Below the pieces are notes generated by a model. It saw only the letters and a list, made by a program, of their open reading frames with translations, had not been told where the DNA came from and ran no database searches. A DNA stretch of 64,000 nt from DASYDU01 sp050248495 (GTDB lineage Bacteria; Planctomycetota; Planctomycetia; Pirellulales; Lacipirellulaceae), in NCBI GenBank assembly GCA_050248495.1, contig JBFWSG010000026.1, positions 9,578-73,577 of the forward strand, written 5' to 3'. A program made the position numbers and the translations under genes. Shown here one piece after another: positions 8,365-19,600 of the stretch (positions are counted from its first letter, which is position 1; every line of letters begins with the position of its first letter).

Positions 8365-11300
8365 ATGGATACGACCGCTCTCTCCTCGCTCCCGCTGCGC
8401 AACTGGCCGCGGGTGATCTTGTTTTCGCTTAGTCTCGCGCTGATGTTCGCAGGCGGTCAATACGCCGAAGCACAAACGAGCGGCCCCTGGCCTCCATCGC
8501 TCGGTGGCTATTACTGGCGTGGGAACGATGGCAGCGGAAACGGTAGCGCCGGCGATTTCTCCTGGGAGGGGCCCTGGATCGGCGGCCGCTGGTATGCAGA
8601 AGGCGATGAAGGCTGCCAGTCCGGGTGCCAACCGCCAACCTATTATCAGCTTCCACCCGAAGACGGCGATCCACTGTATTTTCGCGAGTCTTTTGTGCAA
8701 GCGCCGGGCCCGCACAGCGTTGCGCTGGCGGGGCTGTCGCTGCCACATAGCGCCGTGGAGTTCGCGCTGAACGCGGCCTTCAACGGCGGTGCGCTGACGG
8801 TGGATTGGGTCGACATCACCAATTCCGATAGCAGCGGCATTTTTCCGGTCAGCTTCAACGGCACGACGCTCAACGCCAATGTGATCGTAGCTTCGGCGGT
8901 AAATGAGACGGTTTCGTTCAACGGCGCGACGATCGAGAGCGATTGGGTTTCTTTCAACGGTGGCACCGTCGGTTCGGAGCAGGAAGGCACGATCCACGTC
9001 AGCAGCACGTTCGTCAATGCCGCGCCGGCAGACGGGTTGGGCACGATGGAGCTCGGCGCCGGCGGCGGCGCATGGAAGCTCAAGACCACCAGCAGCGTGC
9101 TGTTCGCCGACATCCTGTACATGGGGCCCGAAGAAGGTCAATTGGATCTGACGCTCGAAGGCGACGGCGCGAGCTTTTTTGGCGTGGAAACCGCCAGTAT
9201 CGCTCCGGCTCCGGAATCGATCGTGAATCTCAAGGTCCATACCAACGCACCCCACTTCACTCCGAGCTCGATCGTGAAACTGGCCGACGAGGGCACGGTC
9301 AATCTCACGATCGACAACGGCGGCACGCTGAATTCGGCCGTCACACGCGTCGCCGTCGAAGCCACCAGCCACGCCAACATTTCGCTCGACCATGGCCATT
9401 GGATCGCCAAAGAGCTGATGATTGGCCTGGAGGGGCAAGCGATGGTCACCGCCGACAACACCAGCTCGATCCAAAGCGAGAATACGATCGTCGGCCGCTC
9501 GTTCACCTCCGAGCCGGCCAAGGTAACGCTCGACCACACGTCGACCTGGGAAGTCAACGGCAACCTGACGCTCGGCCTGGAGGGCGAGGCGGTCGTCGAG
9601 GTCAAGAACAACAGCACGCTCCACGTCGCGCAGGAATTCGTCGCCGCCGAAACGTCGAACACCGCCGGCACCGTCACACTCCGTGACGGCGGCAAGCTGA
9701 AGCTGGATCATGGCGGCGTGCTCGCCAAGAATGGCGGCTTCGGTACGATCGACATGTTCGGCGCCGAATCGAAAATCGAGCTCGGCGAGGAAGCAACGCT
9801 CGTGATCGGTAACAAGGGAGTCGGCCGACTCAATTTACAGCAAGGGGCCAAGTTCGAGTCCACCACGGAAGTCAAACTCGGTGTCGAAGAGCACAGCCGC
9901 GGCGAGGTGACGATCAGCGGCGCCAATTCGCAGTGGGAAGTGGGCGGCGATTTGAGCGTGGGGCATGGCGACGGCACGCACACGGCCAACGGCCTCGTGG
10001 TGGTCGAAGGGGGCGGCGAACTGAAGGTCGACGAGTGGGCGGCGATCTACGTGGGCCGACTCGACAAGAGCGAAGGAACACTGTCGCTGCGGGGCGCCGA
10101 AAGCAAGCTCACGGGCACGACCGATCTGGCGCAGCCCTTGCACATCGGCTCCGCCGGCAAGGGCACGGTGAACGTCGAAAGCGGGTTCAAGCTCGATCTG
10201 AGCGGCAAGAAAATGACGCTCGGCGAAGCGACGACCGGCAACGGAACCGTTATGCTCACCGGTAGCGGCTCGGAAGTCACGCTCAACGAACTCACGATCG
10301 GCGAGAGTGGCAGGGGTCTGTTCGAAGTGGCGAGCGAAACCAAGCTGCATGTGACAGGCGAATCCATTCTGCTCGGCGCACAAGCAAACTCCAACGGGAC
10401 GCTGCGGCTCCAAGGCAACAACTCGCAATTGGAATTCGGCGGATCGTTCGGCCTCGGCGAGCGGGGCAAGGGAACGCTCGAGCTGTTGGAAGGCGCTCAC
10501 CTCAGCACTGCAGCGCTCAAACTGGGTGCGTTTGCCAGCGGCGAAGGCCGGTTGACGTTGGCCGGTTCAAGCGACGCCGGATCGCCCCATTCCACATTTG
10601 AAGCGACCGGCGAGTTGGTGGTCGGCGACGAGGGTCGAGGTGTGCTGAGTATCCGGCAAGGTTCGCGCCTCACAAGTCGCGGGCGAGCGACGCTGGCAAA
10701 GCAGAGCAGTTCACACGCCGAAGTCGACCTAGAAGACAACTTGAGCAATTGGGAGTTGCAGCAGGATTTGATCGTCGGCAGCGCCGGCGACGCGACCGTG
10801 AATATCCGGCAAGGGCAGACGATCGTCAAAGGGGACATGATCCTCGGCGAACTGGCCAATTCCAGCGGCACGGTCACCGTGGAAAGCTCCGGTCCCGATC
10901 GAGGTCTCAAGATCGAGAAACAGCTGATTGTCGGCAAGGCGGGCCAGGCCACCCTCAACGTGCTCGACGGGGGAGTGGTGAATCTCACCCAATTCCTGAG
11001 CTTCGACGGCATATTAACCCTTGGCCAGGCCCAGAGCTCCCAAGGCACGGTCCGGGTCGACGGCAACGCCTCGCAGCTGAACGTCAACCAGCTCATCGTC
11101 GCGGAACGCGGCACTGGCAGCATGACGGTGAGCGACCGCGCCAACGTGACGGCGCTCGGCGATCTAGTGCTCGCCAAAGAGTCGAATTCCAATGCCAACA
11201 TGACGGTCAGCGGCGAGGGTACGCAGCTTACGGTCACTTCCGCCGCGAGAGTCGGCCCCCTCGGCACGGCCTCACTCACGATCACCGATCACGCGCATGC

Positions 11301-12675
11301 CACCATCACGCAAAACCTCGAAATCGGGTCGATGAGCGGCAGTAGCTCGGGCAGTTCGCAAGTCAGCATTTTGGAGCAAGCCAGCGTCACCTTGAACGCC
11401 AACGTGCTGGTCGGCCCGAACGCCGCACTACATGTGGCGAATTCCGAAATAGAAGTTTCCGACCTTCGGCTGCAGGGTACGGCCGGCGTGCCTGCGATTT
11501 TCAATCTCACTTCGGACGCTAAGCTGCAGGCCGGCAATGCGCTGTTCGATCGCGCCGTGGCGACGATCGATCAAAGTTCGACGCTCGAATGTTTCAATCT
11601 GCTTCGTGTCGCGGGGGCCGGGTCAAGTAGCTCAATTCTGAACGTCTCGGGCAACGGCACCGCAATTACGCAGCTCAGCGCCCTTCAGCTTGGCGTTTCC
11701 GGTCGCGGCGCGATGAATTTGAGCGAAGGCGCCTCGGTCACGTTCCATGCCGGCACTGGAGAGTTCCAGGTCGGCACCTCCGGCCAGCTGACGCTCGGCG
11801 AAAGCGCGACCGTTGAATTGGTCGGCGGCTGGTTCAACGTCCAGGGGACGGCTGATCTGTCGGGTAGCCAATCGTACATCCGTGCCAACACGATCTCGAT
11901 TTCCGGCACCATGCGGATTCGCGGCGGAAGTAACGGCATCCGCGCCGCAACCATCACTATCGCATCCGGCGGCAGACTCTACGCCGCTAGCGCCGCGGAT
12001 CAGGTGCACGGACGCATCGTCGGAAAGGTCATTAACCAGGGCACGCTGATCGTCGGCCAATCGCCCGGCGTGCTCGTCATCGAGGGCGACTACGAACAAG
12101 ATGCGGGAGCCACGCTGCAGCTCGAAATCGGTGGACTTACGCCGGCCACGCAATTCGACCAGCTGGTCGTCACCGGCGCGGCCACGATCGGCGGCGCGCT
12201 CGACCTGGCGATCATCAATTCCGGCAGCGGCTTTCAACTGCCGAGCGTCGGCGACCAGTTCACGCTCCTCCAGGCGGATGGCGGAATTACTGGCGGCTTC
12301 ACGAATGCGGCCGCGCTCCGCTCGGTCGCCGGCGGTTCGCTGGTCCAGTGGTCGCTGAGCCCCGTCGCCGGATCGCTTGTCCTCGCGGCCACCTCGATTA
12401 CGCCGCTGCCCGTCGGCGACTACAGCGGCAACGGCATCGTCGACACGGCCGACTACGCCGTGTGGCGCGACACCGCCGGCGGCATCAATCTCGCCGCCGA
12501 CGGCAATCACGATGGCGCGGTGAATGATCTCGACTACCAGCTCTGGAAAGCCAACTTCGGCCATGTCCTCGGCAGCGGCTCGTTCGAGAATGCAGCCGTG
12601 CCGGAGCCGACGACAGCCGTCATGGCGTGCCTGTCGACGATCGCCGTCCTAGCGGCGGCGCGAAAACAGCGGTAA
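8365..12675 (+). CDS. Giant secreted repeat protein (T5SS/PEP-CTERM-associated repeat type) with dockerin repeats and PEP-CTERM signal
   Basis: A 1436-residue protein with an N-terminal signal (RVILFSLSLALMFAGGQYAEA). Between about residues 300 and 1250 the sequence repeats units of roughly 45-50 residues with a core like L-x-(I/L)-G-x-x-G-x-G-x-(L/V)-x-(V/L), as in the T5SS/PEP-CTERM-associated repeat family. These would stack as a long beta-solenoid. Residues about 1351-1400 hold two dockerin-like calcium loops (DYSGNGIVDTADYAVW and DGNHDGAVNDLDYQLW). The end is VPEP, a hydrophobic stretch and RKQR. The last 27 bases overlap the 3' end of the opposing GH44 gene. Probably a surface scaffold or adhesin; no enzyme motif was seen. 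Confidence 0.87.
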   Translation: MDTTALSSLPLRNWPRVILFSLSLALMFAGGQYAEAQTSGPWPPSLGGYYWRGNDGSGNGSAGDFSWEGPWIGGRWYAEGDEGCQSGCQPPTYYQLPPEDGDPLYFRESFVQAPGPHSVALAGLSLPHSAVEFALNAAFNGGALTVDWVDITNSDSSGIFPVSFNGTTLNANVIVASAVNETVSFNGATIESDWVSFNGGTVGSEQEGTIHVSSTFVNAAPADGLGTMELGAGGGAWKLKTTSSVLFADILYMGPEEGQLDLTLEGDGASFFGVETASIAPAPESIVNLKVHTNAPHFTPSSIVKLADEGTVNLTIDNGGTLNSAVTRVAVEATSHANISLDHGHWIAKELMIGLEGQAMVTADNTSSIQSENTIVGRSFTSEPAKVTLDHTSTWEVNGNLTLGLEGEAVVEVKNNSTLHVAQEFVAAETSNTAGTVTLRDGGKLKLDHGGVLAKNGGFGTIDMFGAESKIELGEEATLVIGNKGVGRLNLQQGAKFESTTEVKLGVEEHSRGEVTISGANSQWEVGGDLSVGHGDGTHTANGLVVVEGGGELKVDEWAAIYVGRLDKSEGTLSLRGAESKLTGTTDLAQPLHIGSAGKGTVNVESGFKLDLSGKKMTLGEATTGNGTVMLTGSGSEVTLNELTIGESGRGLFEVASETKLHVTGESILLGAQANSNGTLRLQGNNSQLEFGGSFGLGERGKGTLELLEGAHLSTAALKLGAFASGEGRLTLAGSSDAGSPHSTFEATGELVVGDEGRGVLSIRQGSRLTSRGRATLAKQSSSHAEVDLEDNLSNWELQQDLIVGSAGDATVNIRQGQTIVKGDMILGELANSSGTVTVESSGPDRGLKIEKQLIVGKAGQATLNVLDGGVVNLTQFLSFDGILTLGQAQSSQGTVRVDGNASQLNVNQLIVAERGTGSMTVSDRANVTALGDLVLAKESNSNANMTVSGEGTQLTVTSAARVGPLGTASLTITDHAHATITQNLEIGSMSGSSSGSSQVSILEQASVTLNANVLVGPNAALHVANSEIEVSDLRLQGTAGVPAIFNLTSDAKLQAGNALFDRAVATIDQSSTLECFNLLRVAGAGSSSSILNVSGNGTAITQLSALQLGVSGRGAMNLSEGASVTFHAGTGEFQVGTSGQLTLGESATVELVGGWFNVQGTADLSGSQSYIRANTISISGTMRIRGGSNGIRAATITIASGGRLYAASAADQVHGRIVGKVINQGTLIVGQSPGVLVIEGDYEQDAGATLQLEIGGLTPATQFDQLVVTGAATIGGALDLAIINSGSGFQLPSVGDQFTLLQADGGITGGFTNAAALRSVAGGSLVQWSLSPVAGSLVLAATSITPLPVGDYSGNGIVDTADYAVWRDTAGGINLAADGNHDGAVNDLDYQLWKANFGHVLGSGSFENAAVPEPTTAVMACLSTIAVLAAARKQR

Positions 12676-14682
12676 GCCGCAAATCGAAAGCAGGAACAGC
12701 GCGCCCGACGCCGGCTCGGGCACCGCGGCGAGTGCGCCGCCGCCGAGAATTTCGCTGCGGCCGAAATTTGCCTGCCAGAAGGCGTAGTCTTCGACGTCGA
12801 CAATGTTGTCCTCGTTGGCGTCGGCGGCCGTGTTGCCGGTCGTGCCGAGTGAATCCTGCCAGACCGTGAAGTCGGCGGCGTCGACCGTGCCGTCGCGATT
12901 GAAGTCGCCCGGCAGGCCGTCGGAGACGAGCACCAGCGTCGTCACGCTGTAGGCCGGCATCGTGTACTGGAAGGCGTTCAAGAGGTCGAGCTGGATGTCG
13001 GCCTGGTGAGAGATGTTCGTCGAACTGCTGGTGAGGCGATAGACCTCGGCGTGGTCGAACACCCGGTCGTGAGTCACCGCGATGCCGGTGGTGAGCGCGT
13101 TCGCGGTGCGGTTGATGGCGACGACGATCATCCGATTCGGATCGCTCGAGTCGACGCTGGCATAGACGGCCGAGTTGGCGATGCTCGACGTGTCGGCGTC
13201 GACCGAGGTGTCGCCGAAAGTGCCCCCCGCACCGTCGTAGTTGCGATACATGTTGAAGGCTGCGTTGAGGAAACTCGTGCCGCCGTCGAGCTCCCAAAGG
13301 CTGGCGGCGAACACGCCCTCGCGGCCGAAGATGCCGAGCACGTCCGCCTGGGCGATGGCGCCGGAGATGTGGCTGCCGCCGCCATAGTTGTATTCGGTGA
13401 TGGAGATTTTCGTGTTGGGCTTGAAGTCGTTGATGTCGCGCTGGACCCGCGGCAACAAGCGCACCGGCCCTGGATTCCCGGGGCTGCCAGTCCACGTGCC
13501 CCATTGGCTGATCCAGCTCGTTTCTGTGTAGGTTGGATCCCACAGCGAGCGCGGCGCCTGGACGCGGGCCGCCACCACCGCGGCCGAATTGTTGTTCTCG
13601 GTGATGCGAATGCCGCCCCCTTGGGCCTCGGGGTACCAGTGCAGGTCGAGGACGTCCATCAGCGTTTTCCCCGCCGCGATTTCCTCCGGCGTAAACCGCT
13701 GCATGTCGGCCTTGCGGACTTCATCGAGCAGATACTCGTTGTAGTGCATTTCGCCCGACTGATCTCCGCCTGGGTGCGACGGCAGTTGATGTTGATTGGC
13801 ATCCGGCGCGTTCTGCATCGTGGTGAACTCGTTCCAACCGTAGCCGACGCCGCCGAACACCAGCGTGTTCGGGTTCACGTCCTTGATCGCGGAGGCGTGG
13901 GCGATCGATTTGTCGCGCATTTCGGTGAAGGTGGGCGCGTAGGGATGAATCAGCGGGTGGGTGCGGCCGCCCGAGCTGGGGTTCACGCCGTTGGCCGGAT
14001 TGCAGCAGGGATTGGGCTCGACACCCGACTGCCAGCCGGCCGGCAGCGCTTCGCCCCACAGGCCGGGCTCGTTGTCGAGGCTGTACCAGAGCGGTTGACT
14101 TGGATTCTTGAAATTCTCCGCCCAGTTGACGAACTCGTCGGTGAAGACGTAGCCATCCGTCTTGTCGGGAGTCGTCGAGAGCGACGCGCCGGGATAGATC
14201 GTCGACTTCTTCGCTTCGACCTGTTTCCAGCGCGACGACGGGGCGACTTCCGTTTCGTCGACCGTGCCGTTGCCGTCGGCCGCCACGTAGCCGGCCATCG
14301 GCACCGTGACGAGCGCCGCCCGGCCGTTGGATGCGGCGCTGGTGATCATGCCGCGGACGGCCGAGCCCGGCGGGGCGTTGGACTGATTGTTCGCGAGGCC
14401 ATAGTCGCTGTGGTGATACCAGTCGGAGCCCGCGTTCGAGGCGTTGTTCTCCCAGTTGTAGCCGGTCATCCGGTTACCGCCGCTGCGATCGAACGTGCGG
14501 TTGGTGATGTTCGACGTGTTCGACCCGTAGATCCAGGGCGAGATCGCCTTCACGCTCTCGCCCGAGTTGAGCGAGAACTGGACGGCCGCGGAGCCGGGAT
14601 TGTCGGGTGTGATCGCCTGGACGTGTGAGGGGCCGGCCGCGGCGCATAGAAACGCCAAGACAAGAATTCGCCGAAGATTCAT
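12649..14682 (-). CDS. Glycoside hydrolase family 44 glucanase, secreted, with dockerin repeats and PEP-CTERM
   Basis: The 677-residue precursor has a signal peptide (LRRILVLAFLCAAAGPSHVQA). The GH44 family is recognised from IYGSN, GGNRMTGYNWENNASNAGSD, LDNEPGLW, DVLDLHWYPEAQ and ISITEYNYGG. E205 in DNEPGLW would be the acid/base and E430 in ITEYNYGG the nucleophile. The family cleaves beta-1,4-glucans such as cellulose derivatives and xyloglucan. Residues about 590-640 have two dockerin-like loops (DFNRDGTVDAADFTVW and DANEDNIVDVEDYAFW), followed by VPEP, a helix and SRRR. The gene converges on, and overlaps by 27 bases, the preceding PEP-CTERM gene. Exact substrate is not decidable from sequence alone. 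Confidence 0.9.
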   Translation of the reverse strand: MNLRRILVLAFLCAAAGPSHVQAITPDNPGSAAVQFSLNSGESVKAISPWIYGSNTSNITNRTFDRSGGNRMTGYNWENNASNAGSDWYHHSDYGLANNQSNAPPGSAVRGMITSAASNGRAALVTVPMAGYVAADGNGTVDETEVAPSSRWKQVEAKKSTIYPGASLSTTPDKTDGYVFTDEFVNWAENFKNPSQPLWYSLDNEPGLWGEALPAGWQSGVEPNPCCNPANGVNPSSGGRTHPLIHPYAPTFTEMRDKSIAHASAIKDVNPNTLVFGGVGYGWNEFTTMQNAPDANQHQLPSHPGGDQSGEMHYNEYLLDEVRKADMQRFTPEEIAAGKTLMDVLDLHWYPEAQGGGIRITENNNSAAVVAARVQAPRSLWDPTYTETSWISQWGTWTGSPGNPGPVRLLPRVQRDINDFKPNTKISITEYNYGGGSHISGAIAQADVLGIFGREGVFAASLWELDGGTSFLNAAFNMYRNYDGAGGTFGDTSVDADTSSIANSAVYASVDSSDPNRMIVVAINRTANALTTGIAVTHDRVFDHAEVYRLTSSSTNISHQADIQLDLLNAFQYTMPAYSVTTLVLVSDGLPGDFNRDGTVDAADFTVWQDSLGTTGNTAADANEDNIVDVEDYAFWQANFGRSEILGGGALAAVPEPASGALFLLSICGLPLFSRRR

Positions 14683-14817
14683 GCCGCGCCTGCCTGATCC
14701 AACGACCGAGAAAAGATCCGCCTCGAGCCTGCATTTTAGACGACGGCGGCGAATCGCTCAACTATCTTAATAGCCCGACAAATTGGCGGCGGATGGCACT
14801 GCCATCGCGTCGGCAAA

Positions 14818-16020
14818 TCACCACGCCAGTCCGACTTGCGCGGATACGGTGAGGCCGGGATCGACGTCGATCCGGTCCTGATTGCGGTCGTCGTAGTCTT
14901 CGCCGATGAAATAGAACCGCTCGAACATGTAGCCGGCGGTCAGCTCGGCGGCGAACTTTTCCAGAAACATCCGTTTGACGCCCGCCAGCACCGCCTGGTC
15001 GTAGGAGAACAGCCGTTCGTCGTCCCGCTCGCGGTCGTGCATGAACCAGGCGCGGTTGCGGTTTTCGTACGCCACGTAGGTCGACCAGTTGTCGTCGATC
15101 TGCCAGGTGCCGCGGGCCGTGATCGTGTGGAGCAGCATGTAGGAGCCGGTAAACGTGAACTGCTCGGTTGGCCGCCAGGTGATCTGCGCCGGCAGGCCGA
15201 TGTTCATTTCCAGCTCTTCCGACGCATGCCAATGGTAGGCGACCGCAGGAATCGGATACGGGATTTCCGCCAGGGGCGAATAGAACACGCCCAGTTTCCA
15301 AGCATCGTCGACGCGCCAGGGGATCGAGAGAAAAGAGAACACGGCCGGATTCACGTCCCGCAGCGCCCCGAATGGCACGTCGGAGGCCGAGCCGACGTTG
15401 ATTCCTCCCATCAGTTTCCAATCGTTGGCCAAGGTGCGGATGTAGTTCGCGCCGAGCCGAATGTTCCAGAGCGATTCGGGGAACTCGAGACCGCTGGTGG
15501 GGAAGACGGCCGCCGTGTCGTAAAGATCGTTCGAGACCGAGGCGGAGATCAGCACCAGGTGAGGATCACTCGTCCAAGCCGGAAAGGCGGCGCTGAGCTC
15601 CTGGCCCCAATGCTCAAAGGTCGTCGTTTGATTGTCGACGTCGACCGTCGGCTCGCCAAACGCGCGATAGCCGATCTGCGGCCCGCCGCCGCGGCCGAAC
15701 GGCCCACCCATCCCGCCGCCCCCTCGCTTCGGCTTGCCAGCAGCGCTGGCGTCGAGATCGTCCGCGAGTTTGGACTCGACTTCGATCGGCAATTCTTCGG
15801 GGTCGTCGGCGCCGTCGGCCAACTCTTCCGGCGGCAATTGCTCGGTTGGCGGCGGCTCCGTTGGCGGGGACCAGGGGGACGACGTATCGTCTTCCAACTC
15901 GACCGCCGGCGGACCAAACAACGACTGCCCGCGGCACCGCTCGTCAATTGCGAGCACCCAGAGGGCAAGCGCCAACGCTAGCACTCGCCGAACATCAATA
16001 GCAGCCGCGGACCAACACAT
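14818..16020 (-). CDS. Putative outer-membrane beta-barrel protein (DUF6268-like)
   Basis: The 400-residue product starts with a signal sequence (VRRVLALALALWVLA). A Pro/Glu-rich and then Gly-rich linker follows (to about residue 120). The C-terminal 280 residues alternate polar and hydrophobic positions in short strands rich in W, Y and F, and end in an aromatic residue (VSAQVGLAW), typical of a barrel inserted in the outer membrane. The pattern resembles the DUF6268 proteins of planctomycetes. The stop lies 135 bases from the GH44 start on the same strand, so a shared transcript is possible. Transported substrate is unknown. Confidence 0.65.
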   Translation of the reverse strand: MCWSAAAIDVRRVLALALALWVLAIDERCRGQSLFGPPAVELEDDTSSPWSPPTEPPPTEQLPPEELADGADDPEELPIEVESKLADDLDASAAGKPKRGGGGMGGPFGRGGGPQIGYRAFGEPTVDVDNQTTTFEHWGQELSAAFPAWTSDPHLVLISASVSNDLYDTAAVFPTSGLEFPESLWNIRLGANYIRTLANDWKLMGGINVGSASDVPFGALRDVNPAVFSFLSIPWRVDDAWKLGVFYSPLAEIPYPIPAVAYHWHASEELEMNIGLPAQITWRPTEQFTFTGSYMLLHTITARGTWQIDDNWSTYVAYENRNRAWFMHDRERDDERLFSYDQAVLAGVKRMFLEKFAAELTAGYMFERFYFIGEDYDDRNQDRIDVDPGLTVSAQVGLAW

Positions 16021-16085
16021 CGCGGCGGATTTGTAGCGGCCGCTCGGCGGAAACTCAAGGCAAACTGGCGCGAATGCGTCAACTG

Positions 16086-16583
16086 CTATCGCGGTTTGCG
16101 TGGCCGTGCTGGGAGCCCCAGCGCTTCGAGCAGAATCTGTTCGACCTCCGAGCGATCGCGCTTCTCGAGTGCCGACGACAAGTCCTTCCCTTGATCGGCA
16201 AACAGTTCGTCGGCTCTGCCCGGTGCGAATTCGCTTCGATGGATGAGAAACACCAATAGCCGCAGCGTTGACTCCGGACCCCGTTCACGAAAGACGCCAT
16301 CCGCCACAGCCACCGCCAGATCCGAGAGGATTTCGCAAATCTCGACGCGACCCTCCTGCGGATCGAGGTCCTGCTTCGCCAGAGCGTCGAATCGTTCGAG
16401 CGTCAGCGCCGCTGCGAACAGCAAGCGACGTCGGCCGCCCAATTGAAACACGCGCTCGCGGGGATACCGCGCGCCGCAAACGATTCGATTGCAGGCCACC
16501 GCGTAGTCGGAAAGATGAGTCAGGGCCATCCGCACCGGGGGCGGCGGGGGAGGCGGCGGCGCGGCAAGAACTGCTGTCGACAT
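16086..16583 (-). CDS. Hypothetical protein, 165 residues
   Basis: It starts with a run of eight prolines (residues 9-16) and continues as a mostly helical, soluble protein with YAVACNRIVCGARYPRERVF near the front and a basic tail (ARPRKPR). No signal peptide, membrane helix or known motif was seen. It begins 35 bases after the stop of the patatin gene on the same strand, so it is probably cotranscribed with it and may serve the same process. Function not recognised. Confidence 0.6.
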   Translation of the reverse strand: MSTAVLAAPPPPPPPPVRMALTHLSDYAVACNRIVCGARYPRERVFQLGGRRRLLFAAALTLERFDALAKQDLDPQEGRVEICEILSDLAVAVADGVFRERGPESTLRLLVFLIHRSEFAPGRADELFADQGKDLSSALEKRDRSEVEQILLEALGLPARPRKPR

Positions 16584-16618
16584 GGCGTTACCCTGTTATG
16601 GCTGGTGAAACCCGATCG

Positions 16619-19600
16619 CTAATTGTGACTGACCTCGTCGAGCCCGCCGACGATCGCCTCGATCTCGACAATGATCTTGCGGCGATAATCGGCCGAGCGC
16701 TCGAACTCCAGCAAACTGCCTGCTTCTCTTTCCGCCGATGCGGCCGTCTTCGCGGAATCCAACGACGCGAGCCGATTCCGGAAGCGGTCGCCGAGCATGG
16801 CATCGAGCTCGGGAAAGAAGGGCAAGCGGCTGCTGAAATCGCGCTCATCGACCTTCCGCTCGGCGCTGCCTGCCAGTGCATAGTTATCGCTCAAACGTTG
16901 GATCAGGAACTCGGCCGCGGCGACTTGCTGCGGATTCCGTCCGACCCGCTCCAATTCTGTGCCGAACTCGAAACAAATCGTCTTTCCAGTATGGAATCCC
17001 AGCGAGCGGTAGACTTCGACCTGGGTCGAATCGAAGAACTGGTTGGAGGTGGGTTCATCAGGGAAGGTCTTGTTGGCGCGGTGATATTGCGTCAGATCGG
17101 CCCCTTCGTCGCCATTCATGGTCATCTGGATGTAAACCAGCACTCCCTCGTGATGAACGTCGGCGGACGACGGGGCGGCGTCGCCCGACGGAGCCGGATA
17201 GACGATGCGCCCCATCACAAAGTGCTGCGGCGATAGGCGTGTCTCTTCGTCGCGCTGGAGGCGGGAGATGTCCAGCGGCCGGTCGTCGTCCCAATCTAGA
17301 ATCTCGATGCCGCGCTCCAACCGCACCTTCCGCATCAAATCGCCGAGCGAACGGAATTCATCGCTTCCCTGATTGCAGCCGGCGTCGACGGCGATAATCA
17401 AGCGACACTTCCGCTCCAGCAGCGGCTCGATGCCGAGAAAATCGCAATACCCGCCGTCGGCCGCCACTCCCACCCGCCAGGTCTCACAGCGCGATTCGGA
17501 GGCCACCTCGCCGCTGTCGGGATCGGATACGATCAGCGATTCGGCCCGCGTTACGCCAAAGAACTCGCGAAAGATCTCGACCGGCTTCAAATACGACTCG
17601 CCGCCGCGCTTTGGATTTCGCAACCATTGGCCGGTGCGAAGATTGAAAGCACTGAGAATCCAATAGATCGGCCCCGTGCTGAAGGCCAGCGGGCTGAGCG
17701 CCGCGCCGGAAATCGCCACCGCGTCGGCCACGCCAAAATTCGACCAGGGCGTTTCGCCGCTGCGTTCGAAGCCGAACTCACGGGTCCCGCAAAATTCGGG
17801 CGACATCAACAGCGGCACGCTCCGGCTGCTGAGCAGATGCTCCTGCGCGCCGAAGGCATCCACCGGTTGATCCTCGACGAAGTACAGTGAGCCCATGAAC
17901 AGCGGATAGGGCCCGCCATGCACGTCGGACTGCAGCTCGGAGAGTTTCAGCTTCGACCCCATTTCGACGTGCGTCGGAGACAGGAACTTCGAATCGAGCA
18001 TGCGGCGGTAAAAATTGTGAAACGGGGAAAGCTGGTTGACCGGTACCAGCAGGAACAGGCCGATAAAAATTAGGCTCGAAAGGGCGAGGTATCCGGCGCG
18101 GGTGATTTGGTCCTGGCCGACAACGATCGGCGTGCTGACCATCACGCGCGATTTGAAGATCTTGGGATAGAGAGTTTCCAGCAGCAGGCGGTTGAAACTC
18201 CGCAGATTGAAACGGTCGCTATCGGCGCCCTGCCAATAAGGTCCTGTCACTTGGAAGGAAAACTCGGTGCCTTTCTTTTCCTTGTTCTTGCTGACGTCGT
18301 CGGACGCTGATTCCTTCGTCATCTCGTTCTCTTTGCTCAGATGATCCGTGGCACGATCGGCATAGGATAAGAGGGCGGGCTGCTCGGCGTTCCCCTTCGA
18401 TTCCTCTTCGATCCATTCGAGACAAGTCGTCCGTTCGAAATCATCGTCTTTGTCCGACGACAGGCAGCGCTGGCGTATTTCTTCAGCCAGTTGGTGATTC
18501 AATTCTGCAGATCCCAACCAGGCTTTCACTTTGGCATTCTGGACAAACCGCTTCCTGTCGCCACGTTCCTTGGCCAGTGATCTGAGATACTCGGGAACGA
18601 GAGCACGGGAATCGCCGGGCTGGAACCTGCTGCGAATCAACATGCCCAGGCGGGCGATAAAGCCGTGCTCGGGATTGAAGATCGTGTACTGGTTGCGTGC
18701 CCAACTCAATTCGCCCAGCAACCGATCCTGTCGGACGGCAGAAGTATCGACGTCTTGCAAATAGGGCCGGCGATCCATATCACTGGGGCCCAACTGCCGG
18801 TCCGCCCACAAATCGAGGTACGCCGGCCAGTCGAGGATGTCACTTTCCAAAAGCTCCGGATCGCGATACTTGGCAAAGCCCGAAATGCCTTCGCGCCCGA
18901 CCCAGCCGATCAGCACCATCGGGACGCCGATCACGATTCCTGAAACCACGATCCCAAACGCCACGCGTTCCCAGAAGCTGGCATCTGGTCGGGCGCTTTG
19001 CAGCAAGCGGCGATAACGGACGAGCACCAACACGCACAGCGCCACGAAAGCCATCAGCGGCTCGCGCAGCAGCCGCTGCGAAGTCAGATCGCCGCCGACT
19101 CCCGACACCTGCGAGAGCCAGCCGATCGCAATCGAGCCGTTGGCGATCAGCACCATGATCGCCACCGCCGGGCTGAACAACAGCGCGAGAAACACGCGGC
19201 GCGTGACAAGTTTTGTCCCAAAAATCAGCCAACAAACGAGGAAAAACACTCCGACGAACCCGAACACGGCCCCCACGAAAGCGCGCTCATGCAGCACGAA
19301 CTGCCCCTGCTCGTAAGCGATGGGGTAAAACGGCAGCTGCATCCACCCGGGCAAAAATCGCTGGACGAAAGGCCAAGCGCATAGCAGCCCTGCGATCAAC
19401 AGCGCCGAGGGGCCCAGCCAATGCCGCCGGTGCGAGAGCCAATCCGAGCATTGTTGCCGCGTCTTATTGGGAATCATCCAGACCACACCAATCGGGACGA
19501 GGGCCGCCAGCAGCAGCCACAGGAATGCCAGCGGCGGCACGAGAATTGGCGGCACCCGATCCGACGTGATCGAGAGTCCGCAGGCCGCCAACAGCAGCGT

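Noticed and set aside
13006..14628. 540-residue open frame on the plus strand across the GH44 gene
   Set aside because: It is antisense to a gene with clear GH44 motifs, has no signal or family feature, and is Arg/Val-rich as expected for a shadow frame in high-GC DNA.
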